A DNA stretch of 64,000 nucleotides. Origin: Actibacterium lipolyticum (GTDB lineage: Bacteria > Pseudomonadota > Alphaproteobacteria > Rhodobacterales > Rhodobacteraceae). Every line of letters starts with the position of its first letter. Positions within the stretch are counted from its first letter, which is position 1. The notes under the pieces were generated by a model. That model saw only the letters and a program-made list of their open reading frames with translations, was not told where the DNA came from and ran no database searches. Below, in pieces: positions 25,616-34,500 of this stretch. Where the stretch lies: assembly GCF_900184935.1 (NCBI RefSeq), contig NZ_FXYE01000002.1:744001-808000 (forward strand), written 5' to 3'. The translations under genes and the position numbers were made by a program.

Positions 25616-26212
25616 TTAGTTGTTGGCCTTGGCTTCGTACGCGGTGCCCCAGCCCCACGCACCCGAACCGAAGCCGCGTGCAACGACGCGTTCACGGTAG
25701 ATGCTGGAAACCACGTCACCGTCGCCCGCCAGAAGCGCCTTGGTCGAACACATTTCGGCGCAGATGGGCAGCTTGCCCTCGGCAATCCGGTTACGCCCGT
25801 ATTTGGAGAATTCGGTTGTCGAATTATCCTCTTCGGGGCCACCGGCGCAGAAGGTGCATTTGTCCATCTTGCCGCGCGAACCAAAGTTGCCCGCCTGCGG
25901 ATACTGCGGCGCGCCGAACGGGCACGCATAGAAGCAATAGCCGCAACCGATGCACAGGTCCTTGGAGTGCAGCACCACACCGTCGTCGGTTTGGTAAAAG
26001 CAATCCACTGGGCACACGGCCATACACGGCGCATCCGAACAATGCATACATGCGACAGAGATCGACCGTTCGCCGGGCTTGCCATCTTCGATGGTCACGA
26101 CACGGCGGCGGTTGATGCCCCACGGCACTTCATGTTCGTTCTTACAGGCGGTGACGCAGGCGTTGCATTCGATGCAGCGTTCGGCGTCGCAGAGAAATTT
26201 AGCTCTAGCCAT
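25616..26212 (-). CDS. Formate dehydrogenase FDH3 beta subunit (4Fe-4S)
   Basis: The 198-residue electron-transfer subunit carries four ferredoxin-type cysteine groups: CIECNACVTACKNEH, CMHCSDAPCMAVCPVDC, CIGCGYCFYACPFG, and CTFC with CAEMC near the end. It relays electrons from the molybdopterin subunit to the cytochrome b. A ribosome site AAGGAG precedes the ATG. It lies 13 bases after the catalytic subunit. There is no signal peptide of its own, so it is expected to travel through the Tat pore with the alpha subunit. Confidence 0.94.
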   Translation of the reverse strand: MARAKFLCDAERCIECNACVTACKNEHEVPWGINRRRVVTIEDGKPGERSISVACMHCSDAPCMAVCPVDCFYQTDDGVVLHSKDLCIGCGYCFYACPFGAPQYPQAGNFGSRGKMDKCTFCAGGPEEDNSTTEFSKYGRNRIAEGKLPICAEMCSTKALLAGDGDVVSSIYRERVVARGFGSGAWGWGTAYEAKANN

Positions 26213-26225
26213 TCTTTGTTACTCC

Positions 26226-29200
26226 TTATGCTGCCGAGATTTTGCAGAGAGTCGCCTTCGTCTCTTGCATCTGGGTGACAGAGTCATAGCCATAGGTCTG
26301 GGCGGTGTTGGTGGATTCACCCAGAACGATCGGGTCAGCGCCGTCGGGGTATTTGTCCCGCAGGTCCTGCCCTTCGAAGTGGCCGCCAAAGTGGAACGGC
26401 ATGAAGGCAACGCCTTCGCCGACCCGTTCGGTCACCATTGCCATCACCTTGACCTTGCCGCCTTCGGGCCCTTCGACCCAGACCTGCTTGCCGTCCCGCA
26501 CACCAAGGTTGTTGGCATCGCGCGGGTTAATTTCGACAAACATGTCCTGCTGAAGTTCGGCCAGCCACGGGTTGGACCGGGTTTCATCCCCGCCCCCCTC
26601 GTATTCGACCAGTCGGCCCGACGTTAGGATGATGGGATAGTCCTTGGAAAAATCGTTCTTCTGGATCGATGCGTACATCGTGGGAAGACGATAGAACTTC
26701 CTATCTTCATAGGTCGGATAGTCGGCCACAAGATCGCGGCGGTTGGTGTAAAGCGGTTCGCGGTGAACCGGCACCGGATCCGGGAAGGTCCAGACCACAG
26801 CCCGGGCTTTCGCGTTACCGAACGGCGCACATTCATGCGCGATGGCAACCCGCTGAATCCCGCCAGAAAGGTCGGTTTTCCAGTTCACCTTGCCAATAGC
26901 CTCGCCCGAGGTGGAATAGATCGCCTCGATCGCGTCCGGCGTTTCACCGTCTTCGAAATCAGCATCCGCCAAATTCAGGCTATCAACGTCGGTAAAGCTG
27001 CCATCGGCAACGGCCTGGATGATGGCCCACTCGGCCTTGGTAAGGTCTTTTTCCCAACCAAGATCGCGCAGCATCGCCATGGTGAATTCAGGATAACCAT
27101 CCTGAATGTCCGACCCTTGCGAATAGACCCCTTCGGCCAACAGGTTGTCGCCGTCACGTTCCACCCCGAAACGGGCGCGGAAGGTCAGGCCACCTTTGGA
27201 AACCGCCTTGGACATATCGTAAAGGTTCGGCGTACCGGGGTGGTTCATTTCAGGCGTGCCCCAACAAGGCCAAGGCATCCCGTAATAATCCCCGTCGGCC
27301 GGGCCACCGATGGCTTGCAGCGTCGTTTTGTCAAACGTGTGCTGGTTCGCCATGTGCTTTTTGATGCGATCTGGCGATTGACCGGTATAACCGACCGTCC
27401 ACATGCCGCGGTTGAACTCTTCCGTTACGCTTTCGATGTTCGGCGTTTCGTCGTCTTCCATTTCGATGTTGCGGAAGAAACGATCGGCCCAGCCGAACTT
27501 GTTCGCAAACTTGGCCATGATGACATGGTCAGGCAGGCTTTCGAACAGCGGATCGACGACCTTGTCGCGCCACTGAAGCGAACGGTTCGACGCCGTGACA
27601 GAGCCGCGCGTTTCGAACTGCGTACAGGCCGGCAGAAGGTAAACGCCATCGGTCCGGTCATGAAGCACGGCGGAAACGGTGGGATACGGGTCAACCACGA
27701 CCAGCATGTCCAGCTTTTCCATCGCCGTTTTCATTTCCTTCATCCGCGTTTGCGAATTCGGCGCGTGACCCCACAGAACCATGGCGCGAACGTTGTTCGG
27801 CTGGTCCATATTTTCAGGGTCTTCCAGAACACCATCGATCCAGCGCGACACAGGAATGCCGGTCAGGTTCATCAGGTTCTTTTCTTTGCCATCTGCGGCG
27901 GTAACGGTTTCAAACTGGCCCTTCAGCCAATCCATATCCTCGCCCCAGACACGGCCCCAATGGCCCCACGCACCTGCCGACAGACCGTAATAGCCCGGAA
28001 GCGTATGCGAAAGAACGCCAAGGTCGGTTGCGCCCTGCACGTTGTCGTGGCCGCGGAAGATGTTGGTGCCGCCGCCTTCGGTGCCCATGTTGCCCAGCGC
28101 AAGCTGAAGCACACAGTACGCGCGCGTGTTGTTGTTGCCGTTGGTGTGCTGCGTGCCACCCATGCACCAGATCACGGTGCCGGGGCGGTTATTGGCCATG
28201 GTGCGGGCCACACGCTCAAGCTGGCTACCGGGGGTGCCGGTGACGCGCTCAACTTCTTCGGGGTTCCACTTGGCCACTTCTTCGCGGATCTGATCCATCC
28301 CCCAAACGCGGGTGCGGATGAATTCTTTATCCTCCCAACCGTTTTCGAAGATGTGCCACAGAATACCCCAAACCAGCGCCACGTCAGTCCCAGGACGGAA
28401 CCGAACATATTCGTCCGCATGGGCCGCCGTACGGGTAAAGCGCGGGTCGCACACGATCAGCGGAGCGTTGTTCTGCTCTTTCGCCTTCAGAACGTGCAGC
28501 AGCGATACCGGGTGCGCCTCGGCTGGGTTGCCGCCGATGATAAAGATCGCGCGGCTTTTGTGGATATCGTTGTAGCTGTTGGTCATGGCGCCGTAGCCCC
28601 ATGTGTTCGCAACACCCGCAACCGTGGTCGAGTGGCAGATACGCGCCTGATGGTCCACGTTGTTCGTGCCCCAATAGGCGGCGAACTTGCGGAACAGATA
28701 GGCCTGTTCGTTGTTGTGCTTGGCAGAGCCCAGCCAATAAACGCTGTCAGGGCCGCTTTCTTCGCGCATCTTCATCATGCCGTCGCCGATCTCGTCGATC
28801 GCCTGTTCCCAGCTGATGCGCTTCCACTCTCCACCCTCTTTTTTCATCGGGTATTTCAGGCGGCGTTCGCCATGGGCGTGTTCGCGGACCGATGCGCCTT
28901 TGGCGCAGTGGGCACCAAGGTTGAATGGGCTGTCCCAGCCGGGTTCTTGCCCGACCCAAACGCCGCTTTTCACTTCGGCAATGACGGTGCAGCCGACCGA
29001 ACAATGGGTGCAAACGGATTTGACCGTCTGAACCGCGTTATTGACGGCAGTTTGCGCCTCGGCACGGGTAACCGTGCCGCCGGTGGCACCAATCGCCGCA
29101 AGCCCGCCAATGGCAAGGCCCGAGCCGCGCAGAAAACCGCGCCGGTCCACCGATGTTTCGGAAATCGTAGATAGAAGAGATGTCCGTTGGGGGCGTCGCG

Positions 29201-29228
29201 CAACCCCGTTGGTTTTCTTCCTAAGCAT
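26226..29228 (-). CDS. Formate dehydrogenase alpha subunit, periplasmic, Cys-type
   Basis: The 1000-residue catalytic subunit oxidises formate at a bis-MGD molybdenum or tungsten centre. A Tat signal (DRRGFLRGSGLAIGG, 28-42) sends it to the periplasm. A 4Fe-4S site is formed by C73, C76, C80 and C108. The metal ligand is an encoded cysteine, C198, followed by H199, so no selenocysteine is needed. The C terminus has the MGD-binding domain with MPFHFGGHFEGQDL. GGGAGG precedes the ATG. The nearby tungstate-type transporter raises the possibility of a tungsten enzyme. Confidence 0.95.
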   Translation of the reverse strand: MLRKKTNGVARRPQRTSLLSTISETSVDRRGFLRGSGLAIGGLAAIGATGGTVTRAEAQTAVNNAVQTVKSVCTHCSVGCTVIAEVKSGVWVGQEPGWDSPFNLGAHCAKGASVREHAHGERRLKYPMKKEGGEWKRISWEQAIDEIGDGMMKMREESGPDSVYWLGSAKHNNEQAYLFRKFAAYWGTNNVDHQARICHSTTVAGVANTWGYGAMTNSYNDIHKSRAIFIIGGNPAEAHPVSLLHVLKAKEQNNAPLIVCDPRFTRTAAHADEYVRFRPGTDVALVWGILWHIFENGWEDKEFIRTRVWGMDQIREEVAKWNPEEVERVTGTPGSQLERVARTMANNRPGTVIWCMGGTQHTNGNNNTRAYCVLQLALGNMGTEGGGTNIFRGHDNVQGATDLGVLSHTLPGYYGLSAGAWGHWGRVWGEDMDWLKGQFETVTAADGKEKNLMNLTGIPVSRWIDGVLEDPENMDQPNNVRAMVLWGHAPNSQTRMKEMKTAMEKLDMLVVVDPYPTVSAVLHDRTDGVYLLPACTQFETRGSVTASNRSLQWRDKVVDPLFESLPDHVIMAKFANKFGWADRFFRNIEMEDDETPNIESVTEEFNRGMWTVGYTGQSPDRIKKHMANQHTFDKTTLQAIGGPADGDYYGMPWPCWGTPEMNHPGTPNLYDMSKAVSKGGLTFRARFGVERDGDNLLAEGVYSQGSDIQDGYPEFTMAMLRDLGWEKDLTKAEWAIIQAVADGSFTDVDSLNLADADFEDGETPDAIEAIYSTSGEAIGKVNWKTDLSGGIQRVAIAHECAPFGNAKARAVVWTFPDPVPVHREPLYTNRRDLVADYPTYEDRKFYRLPTMYASIQKNDFSKDYPIILTSGRLVEYEGGGDETRSNPWLAELQQDMFVEINPRDANNLGVRDGKQVWVEGPEGGKVKVMAMVTERVGEGVAFMPFHFGGHFEGQDLRDKYPDGADPIVLGESTNTAQTYGYDSVTQMQETKATLCKISAA

Positions 29229-29332
29229 TTTTCCCTCCCTTGCTGATACGGCGCAGGGCCGCTGTGCTGGGTCGTTTCTAATGATGGCCGGTGGGCGTCA
29301 CGCAACCGGTGGCCATTTGGTGAAATCGTCCG

Positions 29333-29530
29333 TCAGAAACGGGCGGTTTCGAAATATGCGCGCGTGTGCGCGGTATCTTGCATCGTGCTGTTGCCAGCGC
29401 TGTCGGTGCTTGCGGCTTCGGCCGTTTCCCCGGTCATCGCCACGGCAACCGCAGCAGCGGGCGCCGAAACCGAAGCGAGCTTTAGAAAGTCGCGGCGGCT
29501 TGCCTTGGTGTCTTCGGATTTTTTGCCCAT
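29333..29530 (-). CDS. Formate dehydrogenase region TAT target protein
   Basis: This 65-residue protein with a twin-arginine motif (SRRDFLKLA, near residues 11-19) and a hydrophobic stretch of alanines belongs to the small family found next to Tat-exported formate dehydrogenases. Its ribosome site AGGAGG is strong. It lies between the TorD-like chaperone gene and the alpha subunit. The conserved C-terminal YFETARF end is a family feature. It may assist export or assembly of the dehydrogenase; the precise role is not established. Confidence 0.88.
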   Translation of the reverse strand: MGKKSEDTKASRRDFLKLASVSAPAAAVAVAMTGETAEAASTDSAGNSTMQDTAHTRAYFETARF

Positions 29531-29584
29531 GGGCTGTCCTCCTCTGATGTGGTGGCGGGCGGGCCCGCCGGTCTTCGGCGCGGA

Positions 29585-30196
29585 TCACTCCCCGCCAATT
29601 CGAAACGCTTCTTTTTCAATCTCCATGAAGATGCGGCCAATCGCACCGACCGGGGCATAGAAAAGCGAATTCTTGGCCCCCTCCAGATCGGTAAAGAAAT
29701 GGCCGGCCCATGGGCCGATATGCCGATTGAAAAACTCTTTCTGCCGCTCCACCGGGGCGGGGTCGCCAAAGCGGCCTGTGATCATCCCGGCCATCATCTC
29801 CATCAAGCTGGCGATGTTGTCTTCGGGTTCGAACACGTTCGGGGCGCGGGTGATTTGCAGGGCCTGCATTTCCTGACGAAGCACCGCCAGCGGCTTTTCG
29901 TTCAGGAAACCGGTCAAGTAATAGCTGGCATAGGGCAACACCTCGCCCCGGCCCAAGCCGATGAACAGCGCGTTGAATTCCTTTTCCACTGATCCTGCCG
30001 TGCTGGCCGTCGCCACACGAGACAGCGCAGTAATCGCGCGCCCCATATCGGAATCGTCCCCCGCCAGTTTCACCGTGCGGCCCAGCAAAGCGCGATCCGG
30101 CGGCGAGGCAAGCAGCGCCGACAAGAACCCGTAAAGATCGGCGCGCAGCTGATCCTCTTCGGGGATGTTTTGGTCGGTCGCGGGCATTTGTGTCAT
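29585..30196 (-). CDS. TorD/DmsD-family molecular chaperone
   Basis: The 203-residue all-helical chaperone binds the Tat signal of the molybdoenzyme and keeps it in place until the cofactor is inserted. Typical segments are RADLYGFLSALLASPPD near the N terminus, the YYLTGFLNEKPLAVLRQEM region and FFNRHIGPWAGHFFTDLE. Length is normal for the family. It overlaps the DUF3306 gene by 4 bases and is followed by the TAT-target peptide and the dehydrogenase genes, so its client is most likely the 26226-29228 product. Confidence 0.92.
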   Translation of the reverse strand: MTQMPATDQNIPEEDQLRADLYGFLSALLASPPDRALLGRTVKLAGDDSDMGRAITALSRVATASTAGSVEKEFNALFIGLGRGEVLPYASYYLTGFLNEKPLAVLRQEMQALQITRAPNVFEPEDNIASLMEMMAGMITGRFGDPAPVERQKEFFNRHIGPWAGHFFTDLEGAKNSLFYAPVGAIGRIFMEIEKEAFRIGGE

Positions 30197-30816
30197 CTCA
30201 GCTCCTGTTCCGGTGCGGATGCGAATTCGAAACGCATGCGGCGGCGGGGTTGTGGGGCGGTTTCTTCATCGAAACGCTGGCCCTCGGGCTCTGCGGTTTC
30301 GGGTGTTTGATCGGCTTCCTCGGGGGTGTCGTCGGGCAGGTGTTCTTCCTCCTCGACCAGCGCTAATTCTTCTTGGGGCGCTTCAGGCGCGTCCGCTTCG
30401 GCCGCTTGTTCGGCCATCGCGATGACGTGTTTCATCATCCCTTTGCCAACCTGATAGGCCGTCTGAAGGTTCTCAACCACCAAGGCAGAGTCGGTAAAGT
30501 CTTCGCCGTAATCCACAAGCTGATCGAGGTTCGCCAACACAGGGTTCGTCCGCCACAACTGGCGCAACGCACGGGTGCGAAGGCGTTGCGGCACAGCCTC
30601 TTTCATAAAGGCCGAAAAATCGTCGCCCGCGGTCAGCGTGTCGGGGTCTGGCAGGTCCAGCTCTTCCAACAGTTCAGCATCTGACTTTTCTTCTGCCTGC
30701 GCTTCCAGCTCTGCGGCCTCAGCCTCGGCGCGGACCAATTCCTCTTGCTCAGCCTCAGCGCGCACACCGGCACGGCGGCGCGACCAGAAATCGGAACCTT
30801 CTGGGCGTTGGGTCAT
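30193..30816 (-). CDS. DUF3306 family protein
   Basis: The 207-residue protein starts with FWSRRRAGVRAEAEQEE and continues in a charged coiled-coil-like stretch. A conserved block follows (FMKEAVPQRLRTRALRQLWRTNPVLANLDQLVDYGEDFTD). The C-terminal half is very acidic and of low complexity. DUF3306 proteins occur almost only in formate dehydrogenase operons beside DUF3305. The role is unknown; an assembly or stability function is likely. It overlaps both flanking genes by 4 bases. Confidence 0.88.
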   Translation of the reverse strand: MTQRPEGSDFWSRRRAGVRAEAEQEELVRAEAEAAELEAQAEEKSDAELLEELDLPDPDTLTAGDDFSAFMKEAVPQRLRTRALRQLWRTNPVLANLDQLVDYGEDFTDSALVVENLQTAYQVGKGMMKHVIAMAEQAAEADAPEAPQEELALVEEEEHLPDDTPEEADQTPETAEPEGQRFDEETAPQPRRRMRFEFASAPEQELR

Positions 30817-31379
30817 TGCGCCCTCCCCCGTCCGGCGCGGCGGGGCACGCTGTACACATCCGAAATCTGCTGAATGCGCGGGTCACCCTTGCCATCCTCG
30901 ACCATATCAACGCGGTGCTTGTTGCGCTTACGCTTGATGAATTCTTCGTGGACGTGGTGCGTTTCGGCGAATTCCTTGACCCATGCGATCAGCCCTTCGG
31001 GCATGGGAACCAGTTCCACCAGCTCTTCGCCGCTGTCCTGATAATCCTGCGCCTCATAAGGGGACGCGGTGACAAGCACCGGCACCAAGGGCTGTTCGCT
31101 TTCGGCAGCTTCCGCCGGGCGCATAATAACCGCGATACTTGGCACCCGCGCGGCCAAACCTGCAAGGTATGCTTCGGTGTCAGAAGACCACAGTTCCAGT
31201 GGCAAGGTCGCAGCGTGGAATTCGACAGTATCGCCCTCGCGGCGCAGCTCTTTCCAATCGGCAGGTCCAGCACCGGGAAGCACCGCAACAGCCTGCCACG
31301 ACCACGCCGCCCAACGGGTCACACCCGGCCTGCGCCGGATGACAATCCCAAGCGGCATCAGTGCGTGACTTAGCGCCAT
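30813..31379 (-). CDS. DUF3305 family protein
   Basis: The 188-residue protein begins MALSHALMPLGIVIRRRPGVTRW, the conserved DUF3305 N terminus, and is first in the formate dehydrogenase operon on this strand. The frame is open to 31580, but that extension would run through two palindromic operator sites. The ATG at 31379 has a GGGAGGG ribosome site, so the short form is preferred. C-terminally it has VYSVPRRAGRGRAQ. No enzymatic motif is seen. DUF3305 and DUF3306 nearly always travel together with FDH3-type enzymes. Confidence 0.86.
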   Translation of the reverse strand: MALSHALMPLGIVIRRRPGVTRWAAWSWQAVAVLPGAGPADWKELRREGDTVEFHAATLPLELWSSDTEAYLAGLAARVPSIAVIMRPAEAAESEQPLVPVLVTASPYEAQDYQDSGEELVELVPMPEGLIAWVKEFAETHHVHEEFIKRKRNKHRVDMVEDGKGDPRIQQISDVYSVPRRAGRGRAQ

Positions 31380-31508
31380 GAGTGCCCGTTCCCTCCCCTT
31401 CGGTGTACGACTGCGTACTGTTCCCATCGAAATTTGGGCACATTCAAAGGGTTCGGCCAACACAATTTTGGCGAATCGCTGGAATTGAAGGCGCGCGGCG
31501 GGTTTCAC

Positions 31509-31521
31509 GGACAAATTGTCC
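31509..31521. promoter_or_regulatory. Palindromic operator copy 1
   Basis: GGACAA-A-TTGTCC is a perfect 13-bp palindrome, 130 bp upstream of the DUF3305 start. The same sequence (with T at the centre) recurs at 39289-39301 upstream of the tungstate transporter genes. Confidence 0.55.
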
Positions 31522-31550
31522 ACCAGAAAAATGGTCACACCCCCAAGTTG

Positions 31551-31563
31551 GGACGAATTGTCC
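31551..31563. promoter_or_regulatory. Palindromic operator copy 2 (one mismatch)
   Basis: GGACGA-A-TTGTCC differs from copy 1 in one left-arm base and starts exactly 42 bp away, on the same face of the helix. A protein binding both could loop or polymerise across the divergent promoters. Confidence 0.5.
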
Positions 31564-31733
31564 AGCTTCGCGAAAACCACCTATTTCTGTCGAGAATTTG
31601 AAGGCGTGAAAAATGACGAATCACCCCCAAGTCGGGCCTAAATCGGCTTTACGGATGGCCCGTTTTCATGCGTAGCTTTCCCTGCCCGCTGCCAATAGCG
31701 ACAAAAGCCAAGTCAGCGGAGCAAGGGAGGAAT

Positions 31734-33689
31734 ATGCCTAAGCAATTGATTTTATGTGATTGTCTTGGAAGTCAGACAATTGACGCCGACGCGCTGTCCA
31801 ACGCAACTGGGGTGACGTGTTCCCGCGTCCATTCCGGGCTATGCACCCATCAGGTCGAACAGGCCGCGCAGGCAATTGCCACGGGCGACGCTGTTATCGC
31901 CTGCGCCCAAGAACAGGAACGGTTCGAAGAATTGGCCGCCGAAATGGGCCACCCTGCGCCAATATGCGTCGATATCCGCGATCGTGCCGGTTGGGGGGAT
32001 GGCACCGATGCGACCCCCAAAATGGCGGCGCTGATCGCCGAAGCCCAACTGGCCGTACCCGCCTCCAAAACGCGCGACGTGGTTTCCGAAGGGCTGTGCC
32101 TTATCATCGGCGCATCAGAGGTTGCGCTTCCCGCTGCCGAACGCCTGTCAGAGGCTCTTTCCGTCACGGTTCTGTTGCTGGGTGACGACGATCTGCCGCC
32201 GACACGCAGCTACGAAATCGTGCGTGGCCGTCTGCGCGGCGCACATGGCACGTTGGGCAATTTCAAGGTGCGCATTGATGCGCTGCAACAGGTTCAACCG
32301 GGCGGACGTGCTGGTTTCACCCTGACTGATCCGCGCGACGGGGCGCAGACCGAATGTGATATTATCCTTGATCTAAGCGGCCAGACCCCGTTGTTTCCCG
32401 CGCCCGAAAAACGCGATGGTTACCTGCGTGCCGATCCCGGCAGCATCGATGGGGTGGCCCAAGCCGTTTTCGATGCCGCGCAATGTGTCGGCGTTTTCGA
32501 AAAGCCGCTGCATATCGCGCTGACCCCGCATCTTTGCGCCCACTCACGCGCCGAAAAGACCGCCTGCACGCGGTGCCTTGATGTTTGTCCAACCGGCGCG
32601 ATCAGCCCTGATGGGGAACATGTGGCGATTGACCCAATGGTCTGCGCCGGGTGCGGCGCTTGTTCGGCGCTGTGCCCTTCTGGCGCGATCAGCTATGACG
32701 CGCCGCCGGTTTCGTTCGTCTTTCAACGCATTCGCACCTTGGCCGAAACATACGCCGCCGCCGGTGGCAGCGGTGGGCACCTTTTGGTCCACGACGCCGA
32801 TCATGGGGACGAGATGATCGCCCTTGCCGCGCGCTTCAGCACCGGCTTGCCCTCGAATGTCATCCCCATGGCGGTTGAGGCTTTGGCCGGTGTCGGTCAC
32901 GCCGAAATGCTGGCCGCGCTGGCCGTGGGGTTTGAGCGGGTCAGCATCCTGCTTTCCCCTAAAACCGAACGCGAGGTGTTGGAACGCGAACTGGCCCTAG
33001 CCGCAGCAATGGCCGACGCGCCGCGCCTGCAATTGTTGGATATCGCGGATCCGGACACGCTTAGCGAAACGCTTTACGCGACTGAAACCATCCCGATGCA
33101 GATCACGCCGATCTTGCCGCTGGACGGTCGCCGCCAAGTTACCCGCACGGCGGTAAAAGCGTTGCAACCAGACGCCGACCAACCGATCCCCCTTCCCGAA
33201 GGGGCGCCCTATGGCGCGGTGCTGGTGGATACTGATGCCTGCACGCTTTGCCTTGCCTGTGCATCGCTTTGCCCGCCGGGTGCGTTGATCGACAACCCCG
33301 ACAAACCACAGCTGCGTTTTCAGGAAGACGCCTGCCTGCAATGCGGTCTATGCGCCAATGTCTGCCCCGAAGATGCAATCACCCTTCAGCCCCAGATGGA
33401 TCCGACCGACGCAGCCTTCACGCAGCGCGTTCTGCACGAAGAGGAACCCTTTGCCTGCATCGAATGCGGCAAGCTGTTTGGGGTGAAATCAACGATTGAA
33501 CGGATCACTGAAAAGTTGGCCGGCAAACATTCGATGTTTGAAACCACGGCGGCGGGCCGACTTATTCAGATGTGCGACGATTGCCGCGTCACGGCGCAAT
33601 ATCACAGTTCTAACAACCCCTTTGCCGGGGCCGAACGCCCGCGCGTGCGCACCACCGACGATTACCTGAGCAAGCGCCGGGATCACTGA
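31734..33689 (+). CDS. Multi-cluster 4Fe-4S ferredoxin-like protein of the formate dehydrogenase region
   Basis: The 651-residue protein has an N-terminal cysteine-containing domain (CDCLGSQ, HSGLCTHQVEQA) and a first double ferredoxin block (CTRCLDVCPTGAIS, CAGCGACSALCPSGAIS). After a middle domain comes a second double block (CTLCLACASLCPPGAL, CLQCGLCANVCPEDAI), and then single CIECGK and CDDCR pairs near the C terminus. That gives at least four 4Fe-4S clusters. The ATG at 31734 with GGGAGGAAT is preferred to the upstream frame start. There is no signal peptide, so it is cytoplasmic. It probably shuttles electrons to or from formate metabolism; the partner is not known. Confidence 0.88.
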   Translation: MPKQLILCDCLGSQTIDADALSNATGVTCSRVHSGLCTHQVEQAAQAIATGDAVIACAQEQERFEELAAEMGHPAPICVDIRDRAGWGDGTDATPKMAALIAEAQLAVPASKTRDVVSEGLCLIIGASEVALPAAERLSEALSVTVLLLGDDDLPPTRSYEIVRGRLRGAHGTLGNFKVRIDALQQVQPGGRAGFTLTDPRDGAQTECDIILDLSGQTPLFPAPEKRDGYLRADPGSIDGVAQAVFDAAQCVGVFEKPLHIALTPHLCAHSRAEKTACTRCLDVCPTGAISPDGEHVAIDPMVCAGCGACSALCPSGAISYDAPPVSFVFQRIRTLAETYAAAGGSGGHLLVHDADHGDEMIALAARFSTGLPSNVIPMAVEALAGVGHAEMLAALAVGFERVSILLSPKTEREVLERELALAAAMADAPRLQLLDIADPDTLSETLYATETIPMQITPILPLDGRRQVTRTAVKALQPDADQPIPLPEGAPYGAVLVDTDACTLCLACASLCPPGALIDNPDKPQLRFQEDACLQCGLCANVCPEDAITLQPQMDPTDAAFTQRVLHEEEPFACIECGKLFGVKSTIERITEKLAGKHSMFETTAAGRLIQMCDDCRVTAQYHSSNNPFAGAERPRVRTTDDYLSKRRDH

Positions 33690-34420
33690 TGAATAACGGG
33701 CGCGCCCAGATCTGCGGGCTGCAAAGAAGCGGCATAGGCTTGTATCGCCTCAACCTCGTCCAGTGTCAGCAGCACAGGCACGATGGGCGGTGGGCGCTGT
33801 GGGTCGAATTCAGGGCTGACCTCTTCCACGCGCATGAACGCGGGGTGCGGGTTCAGGGCGAAGAAGGCCATGAAACGTTCCTCCCAATTCGGCAGGGTCC
33901 GCAGGGCGTGGAACGATGGGGTGGACCCGATGCTGGTCATCCGCGTCGCATCACTGACGACATGGCAACGCCCGCAGTGTTGCCCGGCCAAGGTGGCACC
34001 GCGCGCAGCGTCGCCATCAAACACAACCGCCTGCTCAACGCCCGCCTGCCCGGCAGCACCGGTAAACGGCGCACCGGTTTCAGGGGTGAACGCCGCAACG
34101 GTCCGCTGTCCGATGTCAGACAACAGCCAATCAGCAAAGGAGGCAGCGGCGGGGTTTTCGCTCAACAAGGTCAGGCCGTACACCTGATCGCCGCGCGCCA
34201 GAACCGGGCGCCCTTCTGCCCCCAACTGGGCGTCGCCGTCGGTATCGACCAGCGCCGCGCGCCGCCCCGTTTTCAGCGCGAAGCGGGGCAAAATATATTG
34301 CATCAGCCCAGATGCTTTCAGCGTATCATCCGCCATCAACCCGAACTCTCGCTCTTGCGCGACGGCCGGTTGGCTGAGCATCAGCATGGCGATGATCAGA
34401 TATCTAAAAATACTCGGCAC
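33683..34420 (-). CDS. Cytochrome c fused to a shortened TupA-like binding domain
   Basis: The 245-residue exported protein has a signal peptide (ending QPAVAQ). Residues 25-130 resemble both ends of a tungstate-binding TupA protein: the start (TLKASGLMQYILPRFALKTG) and the end (ASFADWLLSDIGQRTVAAF), with the middle missing. A single haem-binding CGRCH follows, then the long cytochrome c segment with FMAFFALNPHPAFM. The start is GTG at 34420, supported by a GGGAGG site 8 bases upstream. Its 3' end overlaps the convergent ferredoxin gene by 7 bases. It may be a c-type electron acceptor in formate oxidation. Confidence 0.78.
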   Translation of the reverse strand: MPSIFRYLIIAMLMLSQPAVAQEREFGLMADDTLKASGLMQYILPRFALKTGRRAALVDTDGDAQLGAEGRPVLARGDQVYGLTLLSENPAAASFADWLLSDIGQRTVAAFTPETGAPFTGAAGQAGVEQAVVFDGDAARGATLAGQHCGRCHVVSDATRMTSIGSTPSFHALRTLPNWEERFMAFFALNPHPAFMRVEEVSPEFDPQRPPPIVPVLLTLDEVEAIQAYAASLQPADLGAPVIHQ

Positions 34421-34500
34421 GGTGACCGCCTCCCTTCGCTCAGCGTAGGCGCGGCCCCGCAAGCCGGTCAATCCCGAAGCCAAAATCAAGGAGCAAGTGG

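Larger units (their letters stand above)
31380..31733. promoter_or_regulatory. Divergent control region of the formate dehydrogenase operons
   Basis: This 354-bp region without a supported gene separates the minus-strand dehydrogenase operon from the plus-strand ferredoxin gene. It holds two copies of a palindrome (31509-31521 and 31551-31563, 42 bp apart) and a 15-bp direct repeat, CACCCCCAAGTYGGG, at 31538-31552 and 31622-31636, 84 bp apart. A short GTACG-CAGT-CGTAC stem is also present near 31408. Spacings of 42 and 84 bp equal four and eight helical turns. Confidence 0.6.

Noticed and set aside
28620-28660. Selenocysteine at the active site of the periplasmic formate dehydrogenase
   Set aside because: The codon is TGC (cysteine, residue 198); no in-frame TGA is present there.
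26763-29174. Very long plus-strand open frame (803 codons) opposite the formate dehydrogenase alpha gene
   Set aside because: It is the mirror frame of a high-GC coding gene; its translation is rich in R, H and V without any domain, while the minus strand encodes a complete enzyme.
31380-31580. N-terminal extension of the DUF3305 protein to the frame start at 31580
   Set aside because: It would translate through two palindromic operator sites; a strong ribosome site and the conserved N terminus occur at 31379.
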